A DNA stretch of 25,822 nt, from the NCBI GenBank assembly GCA_965178125.1, contig CBCXTV010000037.1, positions 1 to 25,822 of the forward strand. Direction: 5' to 3'. The notes under the pieces are model-generated. The model saw nothing but the letters and a program-made list of their open reading frames with translations. It did no database searches and had not been told where the DNA came from. This DNA is from Bilabrum cf. latius (lineage: Eukaryota; Bigyra: Bicosoecida; Bigyra; Bicosoecida). Positions within the stretch are counted from its first letter, which is position 1, and every line of letters begins with the position of its first letter. The position numbers and the translations under genes were made by a program. Below, one piece after another: positions 1 through 8,366 of the stretch.

Positions 1-410
1 GAGACGTAGTGGCATCGCCCCCGCCTGCTCATTCCTACTTTGTTACCTCGATTGTCAGCTTGGGGCTCGGGGGCGGCGGATTCAGCGGGCAGCTCATGTA
101 TGCTGGAGTGTCATCCCGCGACCTCTGACTTCTGTCCGTGGCTTTACCTCTTCGCGCAGGAAGATTCCTCATGAGGCAAGCCCGGTGCGAACTCCTGTGG
201 GATGCCGTGCGCTGGTTCGGATTCCACTCATGCCCGATGTGGGGAGCGCTAGGGTAAAGGATCGTCTGTCCCTGCAAGTTTCGATTCGGCTCGAGTCAAT
301 GTGAGGAAGGAGAGGTGCGGCAGCATGACGCGGAACGAGGTGACGTCCTTTGTCCGCGATAGGTCGCCGCGTCGCGCGGTGGCGACCCCGCAGCGCCCAA
401 ACCCCGCCCC
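1..410 (+). repeat. Leader repeat, copy B (right-hand part), upstream of and into the first gene
   Basis: Positions 1-410 align with 25323-25711 at high identity, with small indels. One indel is a stretch around 294-312 that is present here and absent from the right copy. The repeat covers a non-coding leader and the first ~28 codons of the gene at 325. A short ORF at 171-257 starts in both copies (ATG at 171 and 25494), but here it stops after 28 codons, whereas in the right copy it reads on into the downstream gene. Conservation of the leader suggests a promoter or 5' UTR, but no specific element is recognised. Confidence 0.85.
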
Positions 411-849
411 GCCAGCGAGTCCTCACTCGACAGCGGTGTCGAACCTGCAGCAGCGCTTCGAGAACATGCAGCAGCGTGCGGAAAGCTTGAGCGCTCAGCT
501 GGAGTACGCCCAAAGTGTGATCAGGCTGCTCTCAGGCCTGTTGCGCGATGAGGCTCCTCGGTTCCATGCAGACTTTGATCCCGTGATTCGGCGTGCGATG
601 TCTGGCGCAAGCGGCTCCGTTGCGGGTAGGTCTTTCCGTCTTGTGGACGGAGGCGTCATCCACGGACCTGACACAGCAGTCGCTGCTCCTCCGCGTCGTC
701 TCATCGTTGAGGTGCGTACGGACTGGGAGATGACCGAGACTGCCTCAACTGTGCTGGATTCCTCAGGATCAGACGACATGGGTTCCGAGGACTCGCCGCC
801 GCCGACCGTCGTCCTCCCCAGCGGCGCGGCGGGCGCCGGCGGTGCCTAG
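325..849 (+). CDS. Hypothetical protein with short coiled coil
   Basis: A 174-residue ORF that I do not recognise. I chose the ATG at 325 because this Met and the residues after it (MTRNEVTSFVRDRSPRR) are conserved in the partial copy at 25626, while the upstream in-frame GTG at 301 lies in a stretch missing from that copy. The N-terminus is basic and Arg/Pro-rich. Around residues 40-75 there is a Gln/Leu-rich helix-forming segment (LQQRFENMQQRAESLSAQL) that looks like a coiled coil. The C-terminal third is acidic and Ser/Asp-rich, ending in a Gly/Ala tail. There is no signal peptide or membrane segment. It sits directly downstream of a duplicated leader and upstream of the DDE-type gene on the same strand. 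A small nucleic-acid-binding or adaptor protein is possible, but no function is assigned. Confidence 0.55.
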   Translation: MTRNEVTSFVRDRSPRRAVATPQRPNPAPPASPHSTAVSNLQQRFENMQQRAESLSAQLEYAQSVIRLLSGLLRDEAPRFHADFDPVIRRAMSGASGSVAGRSFRLVDGGVIHGPDTAVAAPPRRLIVEVRTDWEMTETASTVLDSSGSDDMGSEDSPPPTVVLPSGAAGAGGA

Positions 850-1010
850 TCCTCGGCAGCTCCTGCATCGGAGCCTCCTGTCGAGATTCGATCGCGCAAC
901 GTCGTTCCTTACATTGCTTGCCGTCGCATGTGCCGGGCGGTGGTGGGTGTGCGTGTTCGCCGAAAGTTCCCGGCCTCGTCTTCCTCAGGAGAGCTCCTCG
1001 ACCCGAAATT

Positions 1011-1120
1011 GGCAGCTCAGCGCTGCCGTGGCCGATACAGTACCCGTGCACGGCCAGTTGGCAGCTACGCGCTGCCGTTGCCAATGTCGTCCGCACGAGA
1101 GCAGAGTGGCAGCTCAGCGC
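1011..1120 (+). repeat. Three spaced GGCAGCT-GCGC repeats with small hairpins
   Basis: Three copies of a GGCAGCT(c/a)(a/c)GCGC motif lie at 1011-1027, 1060-1076 and 1108-1120, 48-49 bp apart. The first two continue to GCTGCC, so each forms a 6-bp inverted repeat GGCAGC/GCTGCC. They lie in the 574-bp interval between the gene ending at 849 and the ATG at 1424. Regular spacing upstream of a gene suggests a protein-binding cluster. The rest of 850-1423 holds only overlapping ORFs with no protein-like features. Confidence 0.5.
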
Positions 1121-1423
1121 AGGCGAGAAACCGCGCTCGCAATGCTGCGAGGTGTATTCAATGCTGTGCACGTGTCTATCCCTCTCCCTGGTTTTGTCTC
1201 GCTTGCGCCAGTGTGACCGCAGCAGAGCGGGTGCTTCCCGTGCGTCTTCAGCTTTGAGCACTCCTCCAGCGACAGGAAGGCATTCGCTTGCTCTCGCTCC
1301 CCGCCTGCGTCCTATCCCTCCCGGGTATCTTCAGAGGCCACAGGCAGTGCGAAGCTTGGCAGCGGGTCCGTCCGCGTCGTTTCGGCTGTGAGCGATCTTC
1401 TGCCCGGTTCCTCACGCGTCATA

Positions 1424-3025
1424 ATGTCCTCTGCTTCGGTGCCGGATCAGCTCGCACGGATCAGTAAGGAGCTGAAGTGTCTCAGAGACGCGAGACAACG
1501 GGCGCGCAATGGGCTGCGCCATCCGTGGTTGCGCGCCATGGAGGCACAGGTCGCTGAGGTTATTCGTCATCACCCCGGAGGTGGCGAGGCAGCTCTTCGA
1601 ACCTATGTCTCTCGTCAGTTGCAGAGTCGACAGGTTTCCACGCGGACGGCTTCGCAGGAGGAGTTTCAAAGGCAGGTCGATGAGGAGGTCGCGCTCACCA
1701 TGAGGCGCCCAGCTGAGGCGTGGCAGCGAAATCCTCTTCGCTCATGTCATCGAGAGTCCGTGGCACGCGCAGAGGCCTTTCTCGCCGAGGCTTCTGTCGT
1801 TGCTTGGATCGACCATGTGAACGAGCAGCGTGGGTGTGCTCCAACTGGGAACATGGTTTTCGCCATGCTTGCGAGGATGGGCGTTCGCGCGGGGAAGGAC
1901 TCGGCTCGACGGCAGTGGCTCCTGCGCTTCCGTCGTCGTTGGCGGCTTCGGCATGGCCGATTGAAGAAGCAGCCCCCGGTAACACTCGATTACGTCAGAC
2001 TCGCGTGTCGTGTCTTCTATCAGTGGATTGAATTCGCAGAAGCGCGAGTGCCCCCCAACCGCCGCCTCGTCTTTGTGAACTTCGATGAGTCCAGCGTGCC
2101 CTTTGCCTTTCCGGGAATGCGCGGGTACATCGCACCGAGGTCAGGAACGGAGCCCGCTTCGCTTGGTTCGCGCACGGAGCGCCTCGCCTCGAATAGCAAT
2201 CGAGGATCGTACACCTTTCTGGGTTTTATTAGCGACTGCCCGGAAATCCAGCGACGACTCCCGCGTATACTCATCGGGAAGCACACGCGGCTGAGCAAGC
2301 GCTTGATGCGTGGGGCGCCGAACCAAATGGTGGACGGAATGGAAGTCTGGGCCCGAGAGAGCTCGTGGGTGACGCAGTCCCTCATGTTCGACATTCTGCG
2401 TCGGCTTTTCGCTTCTTGGATGGACATTCAGCATGAGATCTATCCAATAGTGATACTTGACTGCGCGCCCCAACACATTTCCACTGAGATTGTGAACTTC
2501 GCACACGGCCTTGGCATGGATCTCGTGTTTATTCCTGGTCGACTCACCTTCTTGCTTCAGCCGTTGGACGTTCTCGTCTTTCAGCTTCTTAAGCGCGACC
2601 TTCGGGAGACGTGGATGCAGGAGCGCTCGCGTCATGAAGCGGGTCATGTCGATGTCTCTTGCCATCTCAGGGTTGTCGCTGAGTGCACGAAGAGAGTGCT
2701 CTCGTCTGGCTCGTGGCAAGGCGCTTTCGATATGACAGGCATTACCAGCGGCAGGCGCCGCTTGCATTCGACCCTACGGCGCTTGTTTGAGTGTGACATG
2801 GAGGACATCTCCAGCGATGCTCCGTCTGTCGACCAGCTCCGCTTCATCAGCAGTCCGCAGCAGCCTCTCCCGCACGATGCGCTCATCAACAGGGCCCCAG
2901 TCGCGTCCGGACACGGGGTCGACGGAGGCGTCCACGGTGGTAACGCTCGCCGCGTGCCTCGTGGCCGCAGACTAAACGGATGGACCCCCCGCGATCGCGC
3001 TCACCCCTCGGCGGCCATGCCGTGA
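1424..3025 (+). CDS. Pogo/Tigger-like DDE (DDD) transposase-type protein
   Basis: A 533-residue protein with the DDE_1 (pogo/CENP-B-related) integrase-fold core. The catalytic acidic residues are D221 in FVNFDESS, D346 in ILDCAPQH and D382 in the signature PGRLTFLLQPLDVLVF. The last two are 35 residues apart, which fits the pogo DDxD group. Upstream, about residues 155-185, a Trp/Arg-rich stretch (RRQWLLRFRRRWRLRHGRL) resembles the end of the CENP-B-type helix-turn-helix that precedes this domain. The ATG at 1424 (context ATAATGTC) is preferred over an in-frame GTG at 1388. Family members cut and join DNA at TA targets. I found no terminal inverted repeats bracketing the gene, so it may be a domesticated or resident gene rather than a mobile copy. 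Its last 46 bp overlap the next gene in another frame. All three acidic residues are present, so activity is possible. Confidence 0.85.
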   Translation: MSSASVPDQLARISKELKCLRDARQRARNGLRHPWLRAMEAQVAEVIRHHPGGGEAALRTYVSRQLQSRQVSTRTASQEEFQRQVDEEVALTMRRPAEAWQRNPLRSCHRESVARAEAFLAEASVVAWIDHVNEQRGCAPTGNMVFAMLARMGVRAGKDSARRQWLLRFRRRWRLRHGRLKKQPPVTLDYVRLACRVFYQWIEFAEARVPPNRRLVFVNFDESSVPFAFPGMRGYIAPRSGTEPASLGSRTERLASNSNRGSYTFLGFISDCPEIQRRLPRILIGKHTRLSKRLMRGAPNQMVDGMEVWARESSWVTQSLMFDILRRLFASWMDIQHEIYPIVILDCAPQHISTEIVNFAHGLGMDLVFIPGRLTFLLQPLDVLVFQLLKRDLRETWMQERSRHEAGHVDVSCHLRVVAECTKRVLSSGSWQGAFDMTGITSGRRRLHSTLRRLFECDMEDISSDAPSVDQLRFISSPQQPLPHDALINRAPVASGHGVDGGVHGGNARRVPRGRRLNGWTPRDRAHPSAAMP

Positions 3026-4044
3026 CCTCGACCACGACCATGTCAGGGGCGAACGCGACTTCGTCAACCTCGAGCACGACCATCCCAGCGGCGAAGGCGG
3101 CTTCCTCGATGGGATCCCTGACCCCGACGAAGCTTCCCCGACCTCGGCCACGTGAACCTGCAGGCGCATTCTTGCCCGATGTGCCCGCGCAGGTGGCGGC
3201 CTGCACGGCGTGGGCGCCACCGTTTCGTCGACCAGACAGCTCAGCCACTCCGGCGACGCGCGAGGCGGCAACGTCCACGTGCATCAATCCGTGGACCGCT
3301 CTCTCCTGGTATCCGACACCACCGCAGCCGACGGACCCCCCTTCCGACAGGCCTCGCGAGGTACCGAACCGGAGCTCCCGGCAGCAGCGCAGGCGTCATG
3401 CTTGGGGCGGCACGTGGGTGTTCGACGACGCCATTACGCTCAGCGATTGCGGGTCGAGGGTGCAGATCGACGCGCCGCAGTCGAAGCTCTTGGCGATGGT
3501 CGTGCCCCGGAAGTCGGGCCAGTGGATTCCTCGTAGGCTGCGCTCGCGTACGATCTGGTATTTGGCTGGGGAGCAGTCGGCCGTGATCACCAACCTCAAG
3601 TGCCAGGCCTGCAGTCGGGTCAAGCACGCGGACAGCTTCAACCCGAAGAGCTTGCGTCGGGCTCAGTACTCGTTGCTGCATTCCCTGTGGCCCGGCTACA
3701 TACGACGTACCGAGCGGTCTATTTGGTGCACGCAGTGTGCGGTGGAGGACCAGTTGATGCAGGGCAACTTTCCGGACGGCTACTGTTTCCGGATCCGCGC
3801 CACACTCGAAATTTGCCATCAAGATCGCGTCGCGGCCAAGCTGTTTGCAGTGCACGACAGTAACGCTCTCTTCGAGCAGATCCCGCTGAGCTCCCGTGCG
3901 GCCATGGACGTGGCGGAGCAGTTGCGCCGATACTGGCAGGATGCCGTGTCCTCAGACGGCCAGAGCAACATCTTCCACAGCGACCACGTTTCGACAGACG
4001 ACGACTCTGAGTTCGCACCGGGCGGACCGGAGAGCGTGCCGTGA
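2980..4044 (+). CDS. CxxC-x38-CxxC zinc-ribbon protein
   Basis: A 354-residue protein starting inside the end of the DDE gene (46-bp overlap). The first ~140 residues are Pro/Ser/Thr/Ala-rich and probably disordered, with a basic patch (SSRQQRRRHAW). A folded part follows: GTWVFDDAITLSDCG, then C208/C211 (KCQACSRVKHADSF) and C250/C253 (WCTQC), giving CxxC-x38-CxxC. The Cys pair followed by a charged turn and an aromatic residue resembles Stc1-type or other zinc-ribbon domains, so I infer one zinc site. The C-terminus is acidic. Three pieces of this gene (3360-3522, 3726-3766 and about 3805-3838) are copied into the mosaic region at 7721-9806. The protein at 22225-22917 has the same Cys spacing, so the two may be paralogues. 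The start could be later, since the first 140 codons are low-complexity. Function is unknown; nucleic-acid or protein binding is likely. Confidence 0.65.
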   Translation: MDPPRSRSPLGGHAVTSTTTMSGANATSSTSSTTIPAAKAASSMGSLTPTKLPRPRPREPAGAFLPDVPAQVAACTAWAPPFRRPDSSATPATREAATSTCINPWTALSWYPTPPQPTDPPSDRPREVPNRSSRQQRRRHAWGGTWVFDDAITLSDCGSRVQIDAPQSKLLAMVVPRKSGQWIPRRLRSRTIWYLAGEQSAVITNLKCQACSRVKHADSFNPKSLRRAQYSLLHSLWPGYIRRTERSIWCTQCAVEDQLMQGNFPDGYCFRIRATLEICHQDRVAAKLFAVHDSNALFEQIPLSSRAAMDVAEQLRRYWQDAVSSDGQSNIFHSDHVSTDDDSEFAPGGPESVP

Positions 4045-4243
4045 GGGACCGCAGCGACAGTAGCGTCGCTTAGGTGAGGAGCGGGTGCCAATGCTCTTTT
4101 GAAAATGGTGTGTCGTACGTACGGCAGGAGCCGTCGGTGGGAGCGGGGCGGATCCTGCGGGAAGTCGTGGAGACTGAGGGCAGAGACTCTCGGGTCGGTC
4201 AGGGTCTCATGTAACGTGCTGTTCACCGCAGAGGTATGTGCGG

Positions 4244-4497
4244 ATCTTGGTGGATCTCTCGAGGACATGGGTGGCATACCGTTGTGCATCCGTTCCCCGG
4301 GGGGGGCGGTCGCAGAAGAGTGCACACGAAAACAAGAGGAAAGGAGACCAACCCCCCAAACCCACGTAGTGCGATCCTGGGGGGTACCCTATAAGGTACT
4401 AAGAATCCTTCTCCCGAAAATCGCACTACCTCGGGCCACAACGTCTTGGTGGATTCCTCGAGGACATGGGTGGCATACCGTTGTGCATCCGTTCCCC
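4244..4497. repeat. 55-bp direct repeats flanking a copy of the origin hairpin
   Basis: The segment at 4244-4298 recurs at 4443-4497 with only a few differences. Between them lies a ~140-bp block matching 18722-18848. Target duplications of this size are not typical of transposition. A recombination or template-switch event that duplicated one flank while copying in the origin block fits better. The 200 bp before it (4045-4243) shows no feature. Confidence 0.8.
4366..4429. promoter_or_regulatory. Second copy of the 64-nt origin-type stem-loop
   Basis: GTAGTGCGAT (4366-4375) pairs with ATCGCACTAC (4420-4429), a perfect 10-bp stem. Inside it, GTACC-CTATAA-GGTAC forms a nested hairpin. The element has the same length as the copy at 18781-18844, and both stems are intact despite several substitutions elsewhere, including one in the inner loop (CTATAA against CTCTAA). 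This copy lacks the run of GAGCACTAC motifs that follows the other one, so it may be a stem without its full Rep-binding array. Confidence 0.7.
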
Positions 4498-5404
4498 GTC
4501 GCTCCCTAACGTCTTCAGTGGCAGGTTCGGAAAAGACACCTCCGTAGGCACGCGACAAGTCCCGGTGAAGCGGGCTCGCACCGCGCTGGGCGGGAGATCG
4601 TGAGCGCTTAGAGGACCGGAGCTCTCGGGCGGGTGCGTGTCTCGACAAACTCCCTCTTGACCACGGGCGGGGAACGTGTAGGGCGGAAGCTAAAGACACC
4701 GTAAGTAGCGGAGGGCTAACATTCCGTCCTTCGGTGAGAGCCAAAAGTTCGAGTCTGCGAGAGACTATTATACGAAGTTCTCCCCTCCTCATACGTGCGC
4801 ATAGCCTCCTCACGCGGTAGCGCGAGCGCGGGACCCGGACCTGTCCCTGATGGGCGTGAATCTGAACCCGGCGTACTCTCCTAGTCTGTCACTTCCACGA
4901 CCTTGTTGTCGCGGAACCACTTGCACGGAGAGGAACCTGTCGTTCAAGCGGGTGCAGCCGGACGCGCAGGTGTAGTGCATCGCCTTGCATATGTGCACGG
5001 CCAAGTAGATGCCGGAACCGTAGAGGTATCACACTTCCCGCGGAGCTTGGGTGGGTCTTTCGCTGCTGTCGTCTGCTCCAGAAGGTTTGCGCCAAAAACC
5101 GGAAAACTTCTAAGACAGAGGTGGGATGCCAGGAGCTCACGGTCCTGCCGGATTGGGGAGGTCCATGCCCACGCGAGCCGGGTACGCGTCCAAATCAACG
5201 CACAGAGCGGGAGCTGACGGCGCCAAGGACGCTCACTGTCAGGCACACACAACGCGGAAACCACAGAATTCGTCATTTCGCGTTCAAAGCCTGCCAACGA
5301 CGTGGTGCTTGGCGAAATGTGGTGGGTGGCGAAGATGTGGTACTTCGCCGTGCCTTTCTCTATGACGGCCAAGCGTGCACTCGCCATCGCGCTCGGACGC
5401 CACA
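4498..5404. other. Gene-poor stretch with one minus-strand protein-like fragment
   Basis: I see no intact gene here. On the minus strand, about 5015 down to 4810, one reading frame gives YGSGIYLAVHICKAMHYT followed by ~45 residues. The GSGIYLA-x(n)-KA-x2-Y pattern weakly resembles the catalytic core of PARP-type ADP-ribosyltransferases. The frame is closed by a stop just upstream, so at best this is an exon or a decayed fragment. The resemblance is short and could be chance. The remainder holds only overlapping frames without protein-like composition. Confidence 0.25.
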
Positions 5405-5555
5405 GGAAGAGATCCCAGCACGCAGCTCCGCCGCCTCATCCAGGAGTAAGGCGAAGTCGAATCGTGAATAGCGCTTCGCACCTTCACAGAGCCGAGGATC
5501 ACAGATAGGCCCCGCCTCACAGAACCCAGCGCCATAGGGCAGAGCGTGAAGTACC
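5405..5555 (+). pseudogene. Degenerate copy of the 3' end of the coiled-coil gene
   Basis: This segment aligns with 18295-18446, which covers the last ~20 codons of the gene ending at 18358 plus ~90 bp of its 3' flank. Shared blocks include the stretch around CAGCACGCAGCTCCGCC and the downstream CAGAGCGT-AAGTAC. Indels and substitutions destroy the reading frame. The copied 3' flank shows that the duplication was of DNA extending beyond the coding region. Confidence 0.75.
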
Positions 5556-5964
5556 TGGCCGCTTGGCTTGGCCGGACCCCCGCCCGCCCTCCGCCGGCAG
5601 CTCCTCCCGTCCGTCCCTATGGAGGCAGATCCGCGTACCCATGCTGCGGCGGGATCCTGACACAATCCGCTCCTCTTAGTGTGTGGCCGTGGGGCATGAG
5701 TGGAGCAGCATCGGGCCCTCACCAGCCGTGGAACGGAAGCAGCTCTCCGTGCGGCAGCTGTGCGATGCACAGACCTCGTCCCAAAGATACGGATCCATTT
5801 TGCCGTCTTCCCGCGCATACTGCATCGCTCTGCAAAACTGCATTGCGCAGTGGATCCCCGAGCGTCGACTGCCAATAGCAGGCGGCCTCGCAAGGCCTTC
5901 ATGGACGCAGGATTTGGGCTTCTTCATCGTAAATTTGGGGTCTGCTCAGCGCGCGAAAATTCCA

Positions 5965-6006
5965 ACGCTTCAAAATGATCCGGACGTCGCGAGAAGGGAA
6001 CTCGTT
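5965..6006 (+). pseudogene. 42-bp Rep gene fragment
   Basis: Nearly identical to 21151-21192 inside the Rep gene (the segment coding for RFKMDPDVARREL), with one base lost. It lies in otherwise unrelated sequence. 5556-5964 and the immediate flanks show no other recognisable gene. Confidence 0.8.
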
Positions 6007-6013
6007 GCTTGCT

Positions 6014-6140
6014 CACCTGTGCGGAGGGGTTGGATGCCCGATGTGCTAAAGAGAGGATACTGTCCGTCGGCGTTCTCTCTTCACCTTGTGCGGAAGGGTT
6101 GGGTGCCTGATTTCAGACAGAGAAGGTCTCGTCCGTTGGG
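6014..6140. repeat. Two diverged ~68-bp tandem repeats
   Basis: A unit beginning CACCTGTGCGGAGGGGTTGG at 6014 recurs diverged from 6082 (CACCTTGTGCGGAAGGGTTGG-like). Both continue into a shared GTCCGT(c/t)GG end. Confidence 0.6.
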
Positions 6141-6311
6141 AGCGCTTAGGAATACTTCCGGATGGGGCGTCCAGACGCGGTCCAGGACCTCCAGCTCGTC
6201 GGGGTCAATGTCGCCCGCGCCGTCCGTGCCTTTGACGCCCTCTGGATCGATGATGCCCACGATCTTTGTCATCTCGGACGACACACGTCCCAGCTGCTCT
6301 TTGGTAGTGCA
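6081..6311 (-). pseudogene. Protein-like minus-strand fragment, unidentified
   Basis: The minus frame from 6311 down to 6081 reads about 76 residues with GC-rich third codon positions and protein-like content, for example EMTKIVGIIDPEGVKG, then DIDPDELEVLDRVWTPHPEV. It opens just after a stop codon with no convincing ATG, so it looks like an exon or a broken gene piece. I do not recognise the family. It may belong with the fragment at 6376-6558, but their frames do not join directly. Confidence 0.35.
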
Positions 6312-6375
6312 TTACCTCATTGACCCCGAAGCGTTGAATATTTAATGAAGACCCTTCGGAAGCTGACGAAGTTTG

Positions 6376-6558
6376 TCAGCTTGTCGGAGCGCAGCCTGGG
6401 TCCTTGTCAACAAACATGGAGGGTTTCGGGGCGGATTTCCAGCGTTCCGCCTTGATATCGAGTGCACCTCGAGGTCGGGATCGAAGCGGGGCGGGCGGTT
6501 CGTCATCCTCTGTGATACGCTTAGGAGGCGCCGACTTGATGCCCACCTTGTCCCCCAA
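6376..6558 (-). pseudogene. Short Pro/Lys-rich minus-strand ORF, possibly part of the same lost gene
   Basis: A 60-residue frame (start MGDKVGIKSAPPKR, later ALDIKAERWKSAPKPSMF) with protein-like composition. No domain is recognised. Its position directly upstream, on the minus strand, of the 6081-6311 fragment suggests both came from one interrupted gene, but this is inference. Confidence 0.25.
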
Positions 6559-6636
6559 TCACTCCAGACGTAACTGGGGAACTCTACCCGTCGTGGGCCG
6601 GGTACGCCTCCGAATCCCACGCGAGCCGTTCCCCAC

Positions 6637-6876
6637 GGCGCACCGATAAGCGCCGCTGCAAGCGTACCAAGAGGGGCGTACCAAGAGGTGCTTCCTTCGC
6701 TCGGCAGTGTGGCACTTCAAGCAGTAGAATGTGCCACTCCCAGCACGTAGGTGGAGTTTGCGAGCTGCCGGCCGACATGCTCGTGTGGTGACCTCCGGCG
6801 CACCGATAAGTGCCGCTGCAAGCGCACCAATACTACTTCGCTTGGGAGCGTGGCACTTTAAGCAATGCAGTGCGCC
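6637..6876. repeat. Two diverged tandem repeats of about 160 bp spacing
   Basis: A block starting CGGCGCACCGATAAG(c/t)GCCGC at about 6637 recurs at about 6797, and both run to a GTGGCACTT(c/t)AAGCA end. On the minus strand each encodes a CLKCH motif, but no complete gene is evident. 6877-7132 shows nothing. Confidence 0.6.
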
Positions 6877-7270
6877 GGTTTTCGTGCACGCCCAGTCGCG
6901 CGGACGCCGCAGGTGGCTTGGCGGTAGGATAGAATTAGTGGCGGGTCGGTTTTGCATGTCTTCCCTCTCCTCTTGATATGGTACACAAAGGCAAGAGCCT
7001 GACGATGCAGACGGAACTCCTGGATTTCACCGCCACATTCCTAGTCAAGACAGCCCTCGACTAAACAGACGCCGAGTTATCTTGAGCAGCATCCCACGAC
7101 GCAGTGATGTGGACGGCAAGGGTGATGCCATGCTTTCCGGGCCTCCCATGTGACCGCTTTTTGCGTACCGAAACACTTTCCGAGGTCGACGCCCCGGCGG
7201 AGCACGCCGGCGCGGCGGCAAGCGTCGATGTTGCGGGCGGCCCAGCCATGAGGTACATGATCAAGTACGC

Positions 7271-7486
7271 GGAAAGCACGCAGAGCGTCGTCAATCCGTT
7301 CGTGAGCCGCGAGTTCCAAAAGGTCTTCGAGCACATCCGCCCGGAAAGCACGCAGAGCATCGTCAATCCGTTCGTGAGCCGCGAGTTCCAGAAGGTCTTC
7401 GAGCACATCCCCCCGGAAAGCACGCAGAGCATCGTCAATCCGTTCGTGAGCCGCGAATTCCAAAAGGTCTTCGAGCACATCCCCCG
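7271..7486 (+). repeat. Three 72-bp tandem repeats (24-codon unit), first array
   Basis: Units start at 7271, 7343 and 7415. Each encodes a version of ESTQSIVNPFVSREFQKVF followed by EHIPP. The single-copy source is in the glycosyltransferase-like gene near 16492 (CIVDPFVSRQCQKVF). All repeat units share changes absent from the source (N for D, EF for QC), so they were amplified after copying. Confidence 0.9.
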
Positions 7487-7820
7487 GATGATGTCGAGCA
7501 TGCGGACGCCCTGCTCCGGATGATGTCGGCCATGCGGACGCTCTTCCCAGACCTTGCGCGGCAGCGGGACGAAAATGGAGCTCTCCCTGCACCGCAAGCA
7601 CGCCGGAAACCTGGTGCACTTCCACGTATGCATGACGGACTCCGAGAGGTCGCATCGTTGTCGCGTGGCGGAGGATTTCATTTGGGCCGGCAGCAGGCCG
7701 AATGTCGTGTACGGCTTTTAGGTACCGAACCCGAGCTCCCGGCAGCAGCGCAGGCGGCATGCTTGGGGCGGCACGTGGATCTTCGACGACGCCATTACGC
7801 TAAGCGATTGCGGGTCGAGG

Positions 7821-8366
7821 GTGCAGATCGGCGCGCCGCAGTCGAAGCTCTTGGCGATGGTCGTGCCCCGGAAGTCGGGCCAGGGCATTCTCCGAGTCTC
7901 TTTGCCGATGATGTCTGAGGAGAAACCGTCCGAGAGCATTGCTGTTTCCTTGGGAGACGGCCGCAATCTTCGTGGGCGTCAAGGCGCCGGTAATATGGGA
8001 AACGAGGGCGGCATGTTGGCGCGCGAGGTCGACGCCCCGGCGGAGCACGCCGGCGCGGCGGCAAGCGTCGATGTTGCGGGCGGCCCAGCCATGAGGCACA
8101 TGATCAAGTACGCGGAAAGCACGCAGAGCGTTGTCAATCCGTTCGTGAGCCGCGAGTTCCAAAAGGTCTTCGAGCACATCCCCCCGGAAAGCACGCAGAG
8201 CGTCGTCAATCCGTTCGTGAGCCGCGAGTTCCAGAAGGTCTTCGAGCACATCCCCCCGGAAAGCACGCAGAGCATCGTCAATCCGTTCGTGAGCCGCGAG
8301 TTCCAAAAGGTCTTCGAGCACATCCCCCGGATGATGTCGAGCATGCGGACGCCCTGCTCCGGATGA
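7821..8366 (+). pseudogene. Chimeric ORF 1 (three source genes fused in frame)
   Basis: A 181-codon open frame that joins, in their native frames, a piece of the CxxC protein (APQSKLLAMVVPRKSGQ), the N-terminus of the four-CxxC protein including its start (MMSEEKPSESIAVS), and three 24-residue repeats from the glycosyltransferase-like protein. It ends where the copied Rep segment begins out of frame. It lacks any complete domain. Whether it is translated is unknown. The preserved frame across two junctions could be chance (about 1 in 9) or selection. Confidence 0.45.
8114..8329 (+). repeat. Three 72-bp tandem repeats, second array
   Basis: Units start at 8114, 8186 and 8258. They are nearly identical to the array at 7271-7486 and are part of the 843-bp duplication. 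Confidence 0.9.

Noticed and set aside
3152-3586. Alternative frames over the 2980-4044 gene
   Set aside because: Only the 2980 frame contains the paired Cys motifs whose spacing matches the 22225 protein; the others are shadows.
4735-4770. GTTCGAGTC resembling a tRNA T-loop
   Set aside because: The flanking bases do not form a T-arm, and no acceptor or anticodon stems are present.
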